Assembly: GCA_028694915.1 (NCBI GenBank)
Contig: JAQVJY010000005.1
Coordinates: 1-64,000, forward strand
Length of the DNA stretch: 64,000 nt
Direction: 5' to 3'
Origin: Paludibacteraceae bacterium
GTDB lineage: Bacteria > Bacteroidota > Bacteroidia > Bacteroidales > Paludibacteraceae
In this document: one piece after another, positions 1 through 8,938 of the stretch
Position numbering within the stretch: the stretch's first letter is position 1
Layout: the number at the start of each line of letters is the position of its first letter
The notes under the pieces: generated by a model
The model's input: the letters and a program-made list of their open reading frames with translations, nothing else
Told to the model about the DNA's origin: nothing
Databases searched by the model: none
Translations under genes and position numbers: made by a program

Positions 1-99
1 GTTAAAATCTTCAATTGCAGGTGTGGTCAGTGTTTGCTTATTGGCGCCACAACTCGCCAAAACTAATGCTGTCATAGCCATTACAATGGATTTTTTCAT
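1..99 (-). CDS. lipoprotein, N-terminal part only
   Basis: Reverse-strand start of a secreted protein that runs off the left edge; 33 residues are visible. It begins with Met-Lys-Lys, a short hydrophobic stretch and a lipobox-like LVLASC with Cys at residue 17, so it is a predicted lipoprotein exported by Sec and lipidated by Lgt/Lsp. A -7 element reading TATCTTTG on the minus strand lies about 55 bases upstream. The function cannot be told from this fragment. Confidence 0.7.
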   Translation of the reverse strand, partial: MKKSIVMAMTALVLASCGANKQTLTTPAIEDFN

Positions 100-153
100 A
101 AGTCGTTTATTATTAGAGTTTTGTTTTCAATTTAATCTGTATAAACAGAACCA

Positions 154-161
154 CAAAGATA
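154..161 (-). promoter_or_regulatory. Bacteroidetes -7 box for the edge lipoprotein
   Basis: Minus strand reads TATCTTTG, a match to TAnnTTTG, about 55 bases before the start codon. No clear -33 TTTG accompanies it. The rest of the 100-344 spacer is AT-rich and holds only this and the divergent promoter at 301-330. Confidence 0.5.
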
Positions 162-300
162 ACGATTTTCAGTGAAATAACCGCCAATTTACCACACCAG
201 CCCCTATTTTGAGCCAATTTTACTATTAAATTGCTCAAAATCAGCAATTTATTTTTTTTGTGTGCAAAAAAGTATACAGAAAGAAATATAATACACTATA

Positions 301-330
301 TTTGTCATCATTTAATTCGGTATAATTTTG
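301..330 (+). promoter_or_regulatory. promoter of the TIGR01777 epimerase gene
   Basis: TTTG at 301-304, an 18-base spacer and TAATTTTG at 323-330 match the Bacteroidetes -33/-7 pattern, 14 bases before the ATG at 345. The TTTG is itself the end of another TATATTTG box (297-304), so two overlapping promoters are possible. Confidence 0.55.
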
Positions 331-344
331 CATAATAAACAATT

Positions 345-1305
345 ATGAAAACCGTACTTATTACAGGTGGAACAGGCTTAATTGGGCGTCAGTTGGCCAA
401 CCAGCTACGCGCCAAAGGCTATCGTGTGACGCTACTCAGCCGCACGCCAAAGGCGCATGTTGAATTCACCACTTACGGTTGGAATCACGATACGGGTTTT
501 CTTGACATCCGAGCCATTGCGGAAGCGGACTACATCATCCATTTGGCAGGCGCCAACATAGGCGAAAAACGGTGGACGCCCAAACGCCAACAAGAAATTG
601 TAGACAGCCGTGTCAGAAGTGGGGAACTGTTATACCACGCACTCAAAACCGAAAAACATCACGTCAAAGTAGTCATTTCGGCATCGGCCATTGGCTATTA
701 CGGCGCACAAACCAGCGAAACCATTTTTACCGAAACCGATGCACCAGCGACTGATTTCTTGGGCACAACCTGCAAAAAAATGGGAACAAGTGGGCGAACA
801 AATCGCCACATTAGGCATACGCACCGTGCTACTACGCACGGGCGTGGTACTCGCGCCCAACGATGGCGCATTAGCTAAACTCCGCATTCCAGTAGCATTG
901 GGCATTGGCTCACCGCTCGGTTCTGGAAACCAATACGTGCCTTGGATTCACCGCGACGATATCTGCGGCATCTATTTCAAAGCACTCGAAGATGCCACCA
1001 TGCACGGCGCGTACAACGCCGTGGCGCCCACGCACACCACCAACTACGAACTCACCAAAACGCTCGCCAACGTGTTACATAAACCATTTTGGTTTCCACG
1101 CGTACCAGCGTTTGCACTCCGTTTATTGCTAGGCGACATGGCCAACATGCTACTCGAAGGCAGCCGTGTATCGTGCCAAAAAATAAGCGACGCGGGCTAT
1201 CACTTTCAATTTCCAGAATTAGAAGCCGCACTGAAAACTTTACTCACAAAAAAAGATAAAAAAAGTGTTTGTTTTATAAAAAAGAAATACATTTGTAGGG
1301 AATAA
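345..1305 (+). pseudogene. TIGR01777-family NAD(P)-dependent epimerase, one-base frameshift
   Basis: SDR-type epimerase of the TIGR01777/YfcH family. The N-terminal half has the Rossmann motif TGGTGLIG, HLAGANI and the active-site YYG region (SASAIGYYG). Family sequence then continues in another frame (KKWEQVGEQI, YVPWIHRDD, NAVAPTHTTN). The switch falls in a run of seven A at 774-780; six A would give one reading frame of about 319 residues, normal for the family. A further seven-A run (1248-1254) near the 3' end may hide a second indel: one more A there would create a stop and remove an unusual basic tail of about 15 residues. Either a true pseudogene or homopolymer sequencing error; the otherwise intact conservation favours a recent lesion or an error. 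Confidence 0.8.
1268..1295 (+). promoter_or_regulatory. possible promoter of the Kiwa operon
   Basis: TTTG (1268-1271) and TACATTTG (1288-1295) lie inside the last codons of the epimerase gene, separated by 16 bases, shorter than the usual 19-20. If used, the transcript would have a leader of about 115 bases before kwaA. Confidence 0.3.
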
Positions 1306-1416
1306 ATAGTTAGGAATATCAAAAACGGAAATATTCGTCAATAAACCGTTAAGGGCAAGTGGAGCAGAGACAGAACATTATTTGGTTACAAAAAGTAGTA
1401 TATAATTAATGAATAA

Positions 1417-1965
1417 ATGATGAACTTTATTTATAGGATATTATTAACATTCAACTCAACCTCTTTGCTTTTGGTGGTTTACGCTATCAAAGAGCAATGT
1501 ATAATTAATTGGGGAAATATTCATCCTAAATTGGATTTTTTCCCAGATTGGTTTTCTTATATCCTTTATTTTTTAGCTCCTGTATTACTAACCATAATTA
1601 GTTTATGGCTATCACATTTACTTTCCACGGATAATATTGAGAAAGGTATGGTTGAAGAAATAGAGCAAGCGAATAATGCTTTTTTACCAAGTTACTTAGG
1701 CTATTTTTTTGTTGCTTTAAGTGTAACCCAATGTGAAACATTATGTTTTATTTTTGCGATTCTTTTTGTTTTTACTTTTTTTTCACAGACACTCTATTTT
1801 AACCCATTGTTTTTGTTGTTTCGTTACCATTTTTACTACCTAACAACTGCAAATCGTGTAAAGATATTTGTAATCACTCGTAAAATCTTAAAAGATCCAA
1901 AGATTATTGATTTACCCAAACTTAAGAGAATAAATAATTTCACATTCATTGATAAAGAAAAATAA
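1417..1965 (+). CDS. kwaA: KwaA-like membrane protein of a Kiwa anti-phage system
   Basis: An inner-membrane protein of 182 residues with about four hydrophobic segments (roughly residues 6-24, 45-68, 90-103 and 107-128) and a charged cytoplasmic tail. The NPLFLLFRYHFYYL region followed by a basic stretch (KIFVITRKIL) resembles the end of the KwaA family, where an N-P-x-L-x-x-x-G-Y-x-F-Y element precedes the tail. The next gene is a DUF4868-type protein 2 bases downstream, the known KwaA-KwaB arrangement. In described Kiwa systems KwaA is the membrane sensor and KwaB the DNA-binding effector. The gene is strikingly AT-rich compared with rarA, which suggests transfer. Membrane proteins diverge fast, so the call leans on the pair. 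Confidence 0.68.
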   Translation: MMNFIYRILLTFNSTSLLLVVYAIKEQCIINWGNIHPKLDFFPDWFSYILYFLAPVLLTIISLWLSHLLSTDNIEKGMVEEIEQANNAFLPSYLGYFFVALSVTQCETLCFIFAILFVFTFFSQTLYFNPLFLLFRYHFYYLTTANRVKIFVITRKILKDPKIIDLPKLKRINNFTFIDKEK

Positions 1966-1967
1966 TT

Positions 1968-2813
1968 ATGCCTAATTACTTACTTGCCGAAATCAAAAAG
2001 AGAGGAAATGGAGAAAAAACATTTAAAGTTTTTGATAGTAATAATGAAATTTATTCATTACCAACAGACCTTGATCATCCCAAAGCTTATGATAGTAATT
2101 ATAAGTTAGAAGACGATGAGTGGTTTCATATTCCAAATTTTAGTACGACTAATTATTGTATTGATATTTTAACAAAACCTTTCATTTCTACTGAATACAA
2201 TCAAATTTCAGGAACTCAACTTGAAAAAATTAATTATTTAATAGCTCATCAACAAATATCTAATGATACCTATTTCTTATTTCAGAAAATAAATACAGCA
2301 CAAATTGTAAAAAAGCATTGGTTCGAAATATCAGATGCTCCAGCTTTAGAAACAAAAACAATAGTAATAGTGAATGATATAGCCGATGCAATTTACTCAA
2401 AAAATAATGATATTCTTTATTTTAAGAGATTAACGTCTCTAACTTCAATTTTTAATGGCATCTCTGAATTATATAGAGTTGCCACACAAGCAGAAACAGA
2501 GAACTTCTTAAATGAAGATTTTATTAATTTAGAAGACGATTTTAGTACAGAAAATGTAGGAACTGCAAATCGTAAACGTATTGCAATGGCAGTAGATACA
2601 TTCAAGAGTTTTACTATTCCTGAAAAGAAAGTAATATTTGATTATATAAAAGACTATTGTAGTGACATTCCTTTTGATAATACAACTAAAAAATTTTCAG
2701 TAAAAGATGAAGAAGGATTAAAACATTTACTTTGGGGAATCGAACAACGTTATTATACTACTAAAGTTGGTGGAGAAAAACGAGTTGCGAATTCAGTATC
2801 AAAAGTGGGTTAA
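1968..2813 (+). CDS. kwaB: KwaB-like DUF4868 protein of a Kiwa anti-phage system
   Basis: A soluble protein of 281 residues. The C-terminal half (about 120-275) has the DUF4868 layout: a beta segment ending NDIADAIYSKNNDILYFKRL, a helical F-x-G-I-S-E-L-Y region, ETENFL, then a helix GTANRKRIAMAVD and a closing segment KHLLWGIEQRYYTTKVGGEKRVA, like the last helix and Y-T-T element of KwaB. Family knowledge: KwaB binds DNA and, released or activated through KwaA, blocks phage DNA replication and late transcription. It follows kwaA after 2 bases, so they are cotranscribed. Low GC like kwaA. The alternative is an uncharacterised DUF4868 protein with no Kiwa function, less likely given the membrane partner. 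Confidence 0.72.
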   Translation: MPNYLLAEIKKRGNGEKTFKVFDSNNEIYSLPTDLDHPKAYDSNYKLEDDEWFHIPNFSTTNYCIDILTKPFISTEYNQISGTQLEKINYLIAHQQISNDTYFLFQKINTAQIVKKHWFEISDAPALETKTIVIVNDIADAIYSKNNDILYFKRLTSLTSIFNGISELYRVATQAETENFLNEDFINLEDDFSTENVGTANRKRIAMAVDTFKSFTIPEKKVIFDYIKDYCSDIPFDNTTKKFSVKDEEGLKHLLWGIEQRYYTTKVGGEKRVANSVSKVG

Positions 2814-2904
2814 TTAGGAAAAAGGAATATAAAACACTAATCACCAGCCCCCAAAAATGGCTCATACGCAATGACGAATAGATGCTTAATTCGTAGCTCA
2901 GTAG

Positions 2905-2955
2905 CCTGCCAGAGCGTTTTCTCAATTTGGCAGGAAAGTGCCACGCAATCTGCCA
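2905..2955. repeat. cluster of overlapping inverted repeats between kwaB and sduA
   Basis: CCTGCCA (2905-2911) pairs with TGGCAGG (2928-2934) around a 16-base loop that itself can close GAG/CTC. The same right arm can instead pair with CTGCCA at 2950-2955, and TGCCA also occurs at 2939-2943, so the hairpins are mutually exclusive. The patch is more GC-rich than its surroundings. It could be a terminator-like element for kwaAB or the folded end of an inserted cassette. The spacer 2814-3008 holds no convincing gene. Confidence 0.4.
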
Positions 2956-3008
2956 CTAATCATATAATTTACCGTTAACTGTAAGCCTAAATAAGAAAAC
3001 AATTATAA

Positions 3009-4178
3009 ATGGACAATTATAAAACAATAAGCACTTCACCTTATTCTGCAAGACTTGCAGAGCCAGTTATTATTGAGGAAAACACTACGACTCGTAAAGT
3101 TCTAATTGTTGACCTAAACGATAAGAAAAAAGATGTAGGAGAAACTGTCGGCATTACACTTGTTCATCAACGTAAAAAGAAAAACGACGAATGGGAAGAA
3201 GTTGAAAGTATAAACCTGAATTCGTTAAAAGGTGGCGAAGGAGTTAAGTTAAATCTTGACAGCAAAAACACGAAAAAGATTTATAATGAACTAACAAAAC
3301 TTTATACTTTAGTTGAGAAAGAAGGGGTTCAATATGGAGTTCAAGAATTTTCAATTGCAAACGCTGACGAAATTATAAAAGTACCAAAGGACAGAAAAAC
3401 AATTATCGAAAGATTATTAGCCGAAAATTACGGTGAGGAAGTATGGAATGAATTAATATGTTCAAACCCTGATCTAGCAACAAAATTATCATTGGCAAGA
3501 ATTCAAACCAATAGAAGTATTGCCCTTAGTACATTTAAAGAAAATTTAGAATCAAATAACGATAATGAATCGTTTTGGCAGGATTTCTTTTCTAAAAATG
3601 ATTGGATTTTCGGTTATAGTTTGAATTACCAATTTCTTCACCTACTAAAAGGTCAACCAGACTATGGTGGTAAGACTTTTATGGGTACAGGAAGTCAAAA
3701 AGGTGACTATTTAATGCAGACTGTTGCAGATTCGCAGTTTACAATTCTCGTTGAAATTAAAACGCCAGCTACAAAACTTTTAAGTTATACTAAGACAGAA
3801 CCGAGACAGGTAGAAAATCCCAGAAATGATGTTTGGCTTCTAAGTTCTAAATTGTTAGGTGCGATTTCCCAAATACAAGTAAATTGTCGGACTTGGAGCA
3901 TAGATTCTCAGAGGAGTGAAAATACAAGATTATTAGAAAAAGAAAACATTTTTACAGTTGAACCGAAAGGAATTTTAATAATAGGCAATACAAAAGAATT
4001 ATCTAGGAATGAAAGCATTGTAAGTTGTTTTGAAAGTTATAGAAGAAATATCAATAACCCTGAAATAATAACTTTTGACGAGTTGTATAAACGAGCAGAG
4101 TTTATCGTCAACAATAAGAATCAAGTTGAGACCGAAAAAAATCTTAACATAGATAAAGTCGATGACTTACCTTTTTAA
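3009..4178 (+). CDS. sduA: Shedu nuclease SduA (DUF4263)
   Basis: Single-gene anti-phage system of 389 residues, the usual length. The N-terminal 180 residues form the variable region; the C-terminal DUF4263 nuclease starts at ESFWQDFFSKNDWIFG (from 187). A PD-(D/E)xK-type core is visible: Asp233 in KGDYLM, Glu249-Ile-Lys251 in LVEIKTP and Gln289 in GAISQIQ, followed by the PKGILIIGN strand. Family knowledge: Shedu proteins are nucleases that cut phage DNA, gated by their N-terminal domains. The gene is AT-rich and has its own 195-base spacer after kwaB, so it may be an independent acquisition. The very C-terminal 25 residues are polar and probably disordered. Confidence 0.82.
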   Translation: MDNYKTISTSPYSARLAEPVIIEENTTTRKVLIVDLNDKKKDVGETVGITLVHQRKKKNDEWEEVESINLNSLKGGEGVKLNLDSKNTKKIYNELTKLYTLVEKEGVQYGVQEFSIANADEIIKVPKDRKTIIERLLAENYGEEVWNELICSNPDLATKLSLARIQTNRSIALSTFKENLESNNDNESFWQDFFSKNDWIFGYSLNYQFLHLLKGQPDYGGKTFMGTGSQKGDYLMQTVADSQFTILVEIKTPATKLLSYTKTEPRQVENPRNDVWLLSSKLLGAISQIQVNCRTWSIDSQRSENTRLLEKENIFTVEPKGILIIGNTKELSRNESIVSCFESYRRNINNPEIITFDELYKRAEFIVNNKNQVETEKNLNIDKVDDLPF

Positions 4179-4279
4179 AACAAGGTCAACAGCCAACAAT
4201 TAATATGGAATTCTGCAAACAACATTAAATAACCTCGCCACCATAAAGATCTTTTGAGGGAATTAATTTATTAATAACC

Positions 4280-4483
4280 ATGAAAAAATTACAACTCATT
4301 AGTTGGATTCTGTTAGCCATTAGCTTTGGCACTTTTTTAGTGTGGCGGTTTCTGTTACCACTACCCGATTGGTGTATGCGTGCAGCAGGCATTGTGATGT
4401 TAGTCACCATTTTTACAAGCGTATTCAGTTCGGTGCGCCTCAGCCTCACCAAAAACAACGCACAAAAAGGCGACAAAAAATAG
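4280..4483 (+). CDS. small two-helix membrane protein
   Basis: Sixty-seven residues with two hydrophobic helices (about 5-26 and 36-54) separated by a short loop LPLPDWCMRAAG and a basic tail. Unknown function; the base composition matches rarA rather than the Kiwa/Shedu genes, so it marks the right-hand return to core genome. The start follows a 101-base spacer after sduA that shows nothing else recognisable. It sits just upstream of rarA, which has its own promoter. Confidence 0.6.
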   Translation: MKKLQLISWILLAISFGTFLVWRFLLPLPDWCMRAAGIVMLVTIFTSVFSSVRLSLTKNNAQKGDKK

Positions 4484-4504
4484 GCACAAACTAAAAAAAT
4501 GGAC

Positions 4505-4512
4505 TAACTTTG
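4505..4512 (+). promoter_or_regulatory. -7 box of rarA
   Basis: TAACTTTG matches TAnnTTTG and lies 28 bases before ATG 4540. It decides the start: an in-frame TTG at 4510 overlaps this box and would precede the expected transcription start. Confidence 0.6.
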
Positions 4513-4539
4513 CATTTTACAAACGTTGCACATAAAGTT

Positions 4540-5799
<1,260 letters not shown>

Positions 5800-5835
5800 A
5801 AAAAACGTTTCATGAAATTCATGAAACGTTTTTTT
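5800..5835. terminator. bidirectional terminator between rarA and ftsE
   Basis: CGTTTCAT (5806-5813) pairs with ATGAAACG (5821-5828), extended by A-run and T-run arms on both sides, so it can stop transcription from either strand. Confidence 0.85.
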
Positions 5836-5854
5836 AGGCTCAAATCAAGAGTTT

Positions 5855-6571
5855 TTATATCTCTTCTTCTATAATTTCTTCCAATTCCGAAACCGACGCT
5901 ACTGGTTTGTTGACTTCGGTAAATGTTTCGTCCTCACAATAGAACACGCGACCAGGATACAAATCTAAAAAGGTGTGATTATGCGTTGCCATTAATACGC
6001 TGGTACCGCCACGCGAAATTTCGTACAACAACGAGATTAACTCTTTAGCCGTTACAGGGTCGAGATTTCCCGTAGGTTCATCGGCCACAATGAGTTCTGG
6101 TGAATTGAGCAAAGCGCGTGCAATCACAATACGTTGTTGCTCGCCACCCGATAGTTGATGTGGACGTTTGTAGCCTTTTTTAGTCATCCCCACAATAGAC
6201 AACACCAAATCAATTTGTTCCGAAATTTTACGTTTGTCAGTCCAACCTGTAGCTTTCAACACAAACTCCAAATTTTGATTCACAGTGCGGTCGCCCAACA
6301 ATTGAAAATCCTGAAAAATGATACCAATTTTACGACGTAAAAAGGGGATTTCAGAACGCTTAATGGTGGACATATCGTATTGGAACACGTGTGCTTCACC
6401 TTTTTTTATAGGGATTTCGGCATACAACGATTTGAGCAATGTACTTTTGCCACTTCCCACTTTGCCTAACAGATACACAAATTCGCCACGTTCGACGTGG
6501 AAATTGATATCGCGCAAAACTACCAACTCTTCTTGGCAAACATCGACGTGTTTATAATTGACTAAACTCAT
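5855..6571 (-). CDS. ftsE: cell division ATP-binding protein FtsE
   Basis: ABC ATPase that, with the permease FtsX, drives septal peptidoglycan hydrolase activation at the division site. 238 residues: Walker A GKVGSGKST (about 36-44), Q-loop FQDFQLL, signature LSGGEQQR, Walker B LIVADEPTGNLD and H-loop ATHNH. The RTVNQNLEFVL stretch is typical of FtsE rather than of LolD. An acidic C-terminal tail (SELEEIIEEEI) replaces the short E. coli end. No ftsX is adjacent. Lies 56 bases downstream of the peptidyl-prolyl isomerase gene on the same strand. Confidence 0.85.
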   Translation of the reverse strand: MSLVNYKHVDVCQEELVVLRDINFHVERGEFVYLLGKVGSGKSTLLKSLYAEIPIKKGEAHVFQYDMSTIKRSEIPFLRRKIGIIFQDFQLLGDRTVNQNLEFVLKATGWTDKRKISEQIDLVLSIVGMTKKGYKRPHQLSGGEQQRIVIARALLNSPELIVADEPTGNLDPVTAKELISLLYEISRGGTSVLMATHNHTFLDLYPGRVFYCEDETFTEVNKPVASVSELEEIIEEEI

Positions 6572-6627
6572 AGTTTACTAACTTAATGATTTAATAACTT
6601 AATGACTTACGGATAAAAAATAATCGC

Positions 6628-7332
6628 TTAACGTTTCACCACTTTCATGGAAATAATTTTCACATCTTCTTTGGGACGATCGCCTTTACTTGTTTCTACT
6701 GCAGATAGTTTATCGAGCACATCAAAACCTTCCACAATTTCGCCAAACACGGTATATTGTCCATCCAAATGTGGCGTGCCACCAAATGTTTTATACTGAC
6801 GGCGTTGTGCTTCGCTATATTTAAAAGGAACGGTAGAACGTAACACCATATTCAGCCGATGTTCCACTTCGTCCAATTCTTGATCGGTAAAACATTTACC
6901 TTGTACCAAATAAAATTGACAGGACGACGAGGCGCGTTCTGGATTGGCCATATCGCCCAAACGAGCAGCTGCCAACGCACCACGTTTGTGATAGAATTCG
7001 GGAAATTTAATTTCCGCAGGAATGGTGTAACCCAATCCACCAGAGCCAAGACGAACCGTAGAATCAGCCGATTTAGATTCTGGATCACCAGCTTGTACCA
7101 TAAATTCCTTAATCACACGATGAAACAATACATCGTTATAAAACGATTCCTCCACCAGTTTTAAAAAATTATCGCGATGTAGAGGCGTTTCGTCGTACAA
7201 ACGCACTTTAATAGTGCCCAGGGTAGTTTCTATTTTAACCATCTTCGTTTTTTTTACGGCCTGTGCACTTACCGATATCGCGACAGCAAAAAGAAATAGG
7301 CAACAAATAAATCGCCATCGGTTAGTATGCAT
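6628..7332 (-). CDS. secreted cyclophilin-type peptidyl-prolyl isomerase
   Basis: Catalyses cis-trans isomerisation of X-Pro bonds, here outside the cytoplasm. From the chosen ATG the 234-residue protein has a signal peptide (FICCLFLFAVAISVSAQA) and then the cyclophilin fold: ETTLGTIKVRLYDETPLHRDNF, LFHRVIKEFMVQAGDP with the catalytic-type FHR, ASSSCQFYLVQG and YTVFGEIVEGFDVLDKL. An insertion of about 30 residues (QELDEVEHRL to RRQYKTFGG) before the last part is common in Bacteroidetes homologues. A longer reading frame upstream is rejected because the -7 box TATATTTG (7363-7370) lies within it, 31 bases before this start. Confidence 0.9.
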   Translation of the reverse strand: MHTNRWRFICCLFLFAVAISVSAQAVKKTKMVKIETTLGTIKVRLYDETPLHRDNFLKLVEESFYNDVLFHRVIKEFMVQAGDPESKSADSTVRLGSGGLGYTIPAEIKFPEFYHKRGALAAARLGDMANPERASSSCQFYLVQGKCFTDQELDEVEHRLNMVLRSTVPFKYSEAQRRQYKTFGGTPHLDGQYTVFGEIVEGFDVLDKLSAVETSKGDRPKEDVKIISMKVVKR

Positions 7333-7362
7333 GGTAGTTTTATTTTTTCGAGTAATTGTTTG

Positions 7363-7370
7363 CAAATATA
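7363..7370 (-). promoter_or_regulatory. -7 box of the cyclophilin gene
   Basis: Minus strand TATATTTG, 31 bases before the start codon; divergent from the plus-strand box at 7453. Confidence 0.6.
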
Positions 7371-7452
7371 AGCGTTTTTTATGGAATCTAAAAGAAAAAA
7401 GTAGCAAAAAACAGAAAGTATAGTTGCCTCCAGATGAACGAAAAGTTTTATG

Positions 7453-7460
7453 TATCTTTG
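7453..7460 (+). promoter_or_regulatory. -7 box of the RecD-like helicase gene
   Basis: TATCTTTG, 25 bases before ATG 7485. It lies inside a longer in-frame extension and so argues for the shorter start. Confidence 0.6.
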
Positions 7461-7484
7461 CACAACTCTTTCGAACTACAAAAC

Positions 7485-8888
7485 ATGCTTTACCACTTTC
7501 TAGCAGACAAAATACGAACGCAATTGCCTTTTGAGCCAACTCGCGAGCAAGAGGCTTGTATTGAGCTTTTAGCACAATTTTGCACCACTGTATCGTCGAA
7601 TGAAAATCACGCTTTTTTACTCACTGGCTATGCAGGAACGGGTAAAACATCATTGGTGAGTGCGTTAGTCAATGCATTGGGCGAATTACAACAAAAAACG
7701 GTGCTTTTAGCGCCTACGGGACGAGCTGCCAAAGTGTTTAGCAATTATGCCCACCAACCAGCCTACTCTATTCACAAAAAGATTTACCGGCAACAAAGTG
7801 GCTCTCATGAATTTCACTTGAATTTCAACAGCCACAAAGACACACTTTTTTTGGTAGACGAGGCTTCTATGATTGCCAACATCCAAAGCGATGGCACCCA
7901 TTTTGGTTCTGGACGCTTGTTGGACGATTTGATGGAGTTTATCTATACCGGCGACAATTGCCGTCTGATTTTGATTGGCGATGTGGCCCAATTACCGCCC
8001 GTGATGCAACCGTTGTCGCCAGCATTGGATAAACTCAAATTAGAAAGTTACGGCTTAACCGTAGGTTTCACTGAACTCACCGAAGTGGTTCGACAAACTG
8101 CCAACAGTGGTATTTTACACAACGCCACCATCATACGCCAAGCACTGACACAAAATGCGTCGACACTAGAACTCAATAGTGCTTTCGATGACATTCGACG
8201 GATAAATGGAACCGAACTTATTGATGAAATACAAACGGCTTTTGGGCGTTCAGGTGCCGAAAATTGTATCATCATTACGCGTTCCAACAAACGAGCTGTA
8301 CTCTACAATCGCGGCATACGCAACCAAGTATTATTCAAAGAAGACGAATTGTCGAATGGCGATTTACTGTTGGTCACCAAAAATAACTATTTCTGGAGCA
8401 AAGAGTATCCTGATTTAGAATTTATAGCAAACGGCGACATTGCCGAAATTGTGCGTATACGCGGCTATCACGACATGTACAACCTCCGATTTGCAGATAT
8501 CACACTGAATTTTCTGGACTACGATTGCGAAATTGACGCACGCATTTTAATAGATTCGCTTTACACCGAAACACCAGTAGCGGCAGACCAATTACACAAA
8601 AAACTACTCGCAGCGGTGGAAGAAGATTTTATAGAAATTGGGAATCGCCGGGAACGTTACAAAGCGATGATAAAAAGCGATTACCTGAATGCGCTTCATG
8701 TGAAATTTGGCTATGCCATAACGTGCCATAAGGCACAAGGCGGACAATGGCAGGAAGTGTTTCTCGACCAAGGAGGAATTACAGCAGATGCCATTGATAG
8801 CGATTATCTGCGATGGCTCTATACAGCCTTTACACGTGCACAAAAAAAACTTTATTTGATTAATTTTAACGATAATTTCTTTAATTAA
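7485..8888 (+). CDS. RecD-like ATP-dependent DNA helicase (SF1B)
   Basis: SF1 helicase of 467 residues. Motifs in order: Q-motif-like FEPTREQEACIELL, Walker A GYAGTGKTS, motif Ia LAPTGRAAKVF, motif II LVDEASMI, motif III LILIGDVAQLPPV, then GYAITCHKAQGGQWQEVFLD (motif V/UvrD-like 2B) and motif VI YTAFTRAQKKLYLI. This matches stand-alone RecD2-like proteins of Bacteroidetes, which unwind 5' to 3' in repair or recombination. No recB or recC is nearby, so it is not a RecBCD subunit. Followed by its own short AT-rich spacer and a new promoter-like box (TTACTTTC) for the lipoprotein gene. Confidence 0.85.
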   Translation: MLYHFLADKIRTQLPFEPTREQEACIELLAQFCTTVSSNENHAFLLTGYAGTGKTSLVSALVNALGELQQKTVLLAPTGRAAKVFSNYAHQPAYSIHKKIYRQQSGSHEFHLNFNSHKDTLFLVDEASMIANIQSDGTHFGSGRLLDDLMEFIYTGDNCRLILIGDVAQLPPVMQPLSPALDKLKLESYGLTVGFTELTEVVRQTANSGILHNATIIRQALTQNASTLELNSAFDDIRRINGTELIDEIQTAFGRSGAENCIIITRSNKRAVLYNRGIRNQVLFKEDELSNGDLLLVTKNNYFWSKEYPDLEFIANGDIAEIVRIRGYHDMYNLRFADITLNFLDYDCEIDARILIDSLYTETPVAADQLHKKLLAAVEEDFIEIGNRRERYKAMIKSDYLNALHVKFGYAITCHKAQGGQWQEVFLDQGGITADAIDSDYLRWLYTAFTRAQKKLYLINFNDNFFN

Positions 8889-8938
8889 ATAAATTATTAT
8901 TACTTTCGCACTCTAAACCTAACCAAAATAAATACATT

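Noticed and set aside
691-1305. Second half of the epimerase as a separate gene with its own start
   Set aside because: Its first 20 residues are out-of-frame translation of the conserved N-terminal half; a single broken gene explains both frames.
1345-1351. attC core before kwaA
   Set aside because: GTTAAGG does not fit the GTTRRRY core, so an integron is not claimed; only a weaker junction similarity is reported.
4510-4539. TTG start giving rarA ten more residues
   Set aside because: The TTG overlaps the -7 box TAACTTTG, so it would lie before the transcript begins.
7333-7575. 81-residue N-terminal extension of the cyclophilin
   Set aside because: It includes the promoter box and overlaps the divergent helicase gene; the signal peptide begins at the chosen ATG.
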